From Candidatus Heimdallarchaeota archaeon (GTDB lineage Archaea > Asgardarchaeota > Heimdallarchaeia > Heimdallarchaeales > Heimdallarchaeaceae): DNA of 64,000 nt. The stretch lies in assembly GCA_019057815.1 (NCBI GenBank), contig JAHLWR010000005.1, positions 124,001 through 188,000 of the forward strand, written 5' to 3'. Shown in pieces: positions 62,439 through 64,000 of the stretch. Within the stretch, counting starts at the first letter, position 1. Every line of letters starts with the position of its first letter. A program made the translations under genes and the position numbers. The notes under the pieces were generated by a model. That model was given only the letters and a program-made list of their open reading frames with translations. It had not been told where the DNA came from and searched no databases.

Positions 62439-62507
62439 TTGCAAACATAACAGCATATTAATTTCTTGAAAAATAAACGGAGAGAATTGTTACAAAAAGA
62501 GAATAAA

Positions 62508-62822
62508 TTATTTTCTCTCAATGGCAATTTCAATATGGACATCTTCAGGAACGTGAATACGCATTAATAATCGCATGCTTTTCTCTTCCGCATCCATATC
62601 TATAATTCTTTTATGCAGTTTCATCTCTAAATGATCATAGGTTGCTGTGCCGTTGCCACAGGGTGACTTTCTAACAGGTAAAACTATACGCTTTGAGGGG
62701 AGTGGAATAGGTCCTCTAATTCGTAGTCCTGTTCTTTCAGCTATCTTTTGGATTTGGTTGCAGATTTTTTGTAAAGATTGAGGATCGTTACCAATTAACC
62801 GGATCCTAGCTCGTTGACTCAA
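62508..62822 (-). CDS. rps10: Ribosomal protein uS10
   Basis: A 104-residue S10: RARIRLIGNDPQSLQKICNQ, GPIPLPSKRIVLPVRKSPCG and the EMKLHKRIIDMD block are typical of archaeal uS10. Part of the small ribosomal subunit head. Usually next to EF-1A in archaea, but not here. Confidence 0.97.
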   Translation of the reverse strand: MSQRARIRLIGNDPQSLQKICNQIQKIAERTGLRIRGPIPLPSKRIVLPVRKSPCGNGTATYDHLEMKLHKRIIDMDAEEKSMRLLMRIHVPEDVHIEIAIERK

Positions 62823-62928
62823 TAAATCACCTTTTGATAGTAGAATTCTGGAGTGTTTTAAGAATATTTCGTTACTAGATTATTTAGAAGAGTAAAAAAT
62901 AGTTAGAAGGATGTAAAGGATAATTTAA

Positions 62929-63315
62929 TTATTCACGATGTTCAAGGATAAATTCAATTCGCTTTATTCTTTCTTCGAGCATTTTAATTCGTTCAAGTAC
63001 ATCCTCCATTGAATTATCTATGGCTGAAACATTGGTTAGAGTAGTTTGTGTTTCAGTAGCGGAGACATCTCGAAACAAAATTTGAGCTTGTGTGGTTATG
63101 TCTCTTGTTATTTGATCTACCATAAAATCGTTAAGATACATATTTACCTCTGAAAGGACAGCTTTTATATTATCTCTCATTCCCCTTTCACTAACCTCCT
63201 TGACCACTGCTTCCCCCTCAACAACATCATCAAGTTTAATTTGAATCATCCATTGGCCCTTTACATTTGTCAAAGCACACACATACCTAGTTCCTGGAAT
63301 CTTTGCTTCATACAT
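62929..63315 (-). CDS. Conserved-looking protein with coiled-coil end
   Basis: A 128-residue protein with a beta-rich N-terminal domain (TRYVCALTNVKGQWMIQIKLDD in two strands), helices rich in hydrophobic heptads, and a C-terminal coiled coil (DVLERIKMLEERIKRIEFIL). Same strand as S10 and 106 bases upstream, divergent from EF-2. Family not recognised; the coiled coil suggests dimers. Confidence 0.6.
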   Translation of the reverse strand: MYEAKIPGTRYVCALTNVKGQWMIQIKLDDVVEGEAVVKEVSERGMRDNIKAVLSEVNMYLNDFMVDQITRDITTQAQILFRDVSATETQTTLTNVSAIDNSMEDVLERIKMLEERIKRIEFILEHRE

Positions 63316-63488
63316 GGTTTTAACCTCATAAGTGATTGATTAACTAAGTTATTGAAATTTATAGTCTTGGTATATTTTCACTATCTGTCTAAACAACTTT
63401 GAATATAGTATCATTTTTTAAATTTAAAACATTAACGGATTGGCAAAGATGTATTTTCATTTAATTAATGAGAAATTTGTTGTAGATA

Positions 63489-63500
63489 AATCTTTAAACT
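63489..63500 (+). promoter_or_regulatory. TATA-like box for EF-2
   Basis: AATCTTTAAACT lies about 25-35 bases before the ATG at 63524, consistent with a short-leader archaeal mRNA. Confidence 0.45.
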
Positions 63501-63523
63501 AACAAACATACCCAAACATAATA

Positions 63524-64000
63524 ATGAGTCATTATACCAGAGAAATACTTCTAGCAATGACTAATAAACAGAATATTAGAAATATCAGTATCATAAGTCA
63601 TGTAGACCACGGAAAAACAACCCTATCCGATCACTTACTCCAAGCAGGGGGGTTAATTTCCCGAATAATGGCAGGAAGTGCAAGAGTTCTAGACTACTTA
63701 GATGAAGAACAAAAGAGAGGTATAACAATTAAAACAGCTAATATATCCTTCATCTATAAACTCAATGGGGGGTCATTTCTAGTTAATTTAGTAGATACAC
63801 CAGGTCATGTAGATTTTTCTGGTATGGTATCCCAAGCTTTACGCTTAGTTGATGGAGTAATTATTGTAATAGATGCCGTGGAACAAGTTATGGCACAAAC
63901 AGAGACAGTAATTAGACAAGCAATGAAAGAAGGATTAAAACCCTTATTATTTATTAACAAAATAGACAGACTGATTAATGAACTAAAATTAACAAAAAAA
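63524..64000 (+). CDS. fusA: Elongation factor 2, N-terminal part (runs off window)
   Basis: The first 159 codons of EF-2, the translocase of the ribosome. GTPase motifs HVDHGKTT, RGITIKTA, DTPGHVDF and NKID are present, with VEQVMAQTETVIRQA as in archaeal EF-2. Switch II reads FSGMVSQALRLVDG where most archaea have GGDVTRAMRxVDG, so it may be a divergent paralogue. The diphthamide loop lies outside the window. Confidence 0.95.
   Translation, partial: MSHYTREILLAMTNKQNIRNISIISHVDHGKTTLSDHLLQAGGLISRIMAGSARVLDYLDEEQKRGITIKTANISFIYKLNGGSFLVNLVDTPGHVDFSGMVSQALRLVDGVIIVIDAVEQVMAQTETVIRQAMKEGLKPLLFINKIDRLINELKLTKK

Noticed and set aside
1-64000. CRISPR array
   Set aside because: No regularly spaced direct repeats seen; the only tandem repeats are the 63-bp pair near 57 kb and the duplication near 35.5 kb.

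Overview
The window is AT-rich archaeal DNA with a mixture of core information-processing genes and an accessory region. Several features point to an Asgard archaeon, possibly of the Heimdallarchaeia type; this is inferred from gene content, and no tree was built. Core archaeal genes include the PolD small subunit, archaeal EF-1A, the start of EF-2, archaeosine tRNA-guanine transglycosylase, SmAP3-like Sm protein, ribosomal protein S10, Sec61 beta, STT3/AglB, topoisomerase IA and TFB. Alongside them are eukaryote-flavoured genes: an OSTC/Ost3-like oligosaccharyltransferase subunit, a Ras-like GTPase, Roadblock/LC7 proteins, a gelsolin-like protein and an Urm1/MoaD-like ubiquitin fold ending in Gly-Gly. 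One tRNA has an intron at the canonical archaeal position.

Layout. 1-4.1 kb holds two TnpB genes without TnpA; the first appears to have lost a catalytic Asp. 4.1-7.5 kb is a five-gene leftward operon ending in a TFB paralogue; its ribbon-helix-helix gene carries an in-frame nonsense codon. 7.9-26.7 kb is a defence-like accessory region: AbrB regulator, Mrr-like nuclease protein, two copies of an HD phosphohydrolase/YwgA-like pair, a PIN nuclease/AAA ATPase pair, a NDT/TIR-like protein and an OLD nuclease, with several gene relics. About 4.9 kb of it (16.68-21.55 kb) is bounded by roughly 106-bp imperfect inverted repeats and about 35-bp direct repeats, like a decayed composite mobile element. 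26.8-37.1 kb holds membrane proteins of unknown function, an HD protein, a RadB-like ATPase, and dispersed structured repeats including a solo TnpB end.

37.1-64 kb is mostly core genome. A five-gene rightward operon (38.76-42.36 kb) joins a KaiC-like ATPase, a Roadblock-like protein, a FIST sensor, a Ras-like GTPase and a zinc ribbon, and looks like a signalling system. EF-1A, STT3, PolD DP1, Sec61 beta, a MazG-like protein, a glutaredoxin-like protein, TopA, the ubiquitin-like and gelsolin-like proteins, a membrane HerA-like ATPase, SmAP3, TgtA, S10 and EF-2 follow, with tRNA-Arg(TCT) and tRNA-Ser(TGA).

The most unusual structure lies at 56.64-57.16 kb, in what would otherwise be called an empty gap. 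Two tandem units each contain a short hydrophobic leader ORF, a 63-bp identical block, a tiny Pro-rich acidic ORF (18 and 20 codons, sharing a DPxEPGD...PPxWxP pattern with codon-sized indels), and a hairpin plus T-tract terminator. I consider this and the FIST/GTPase operon the best candidates for undescribed biology.
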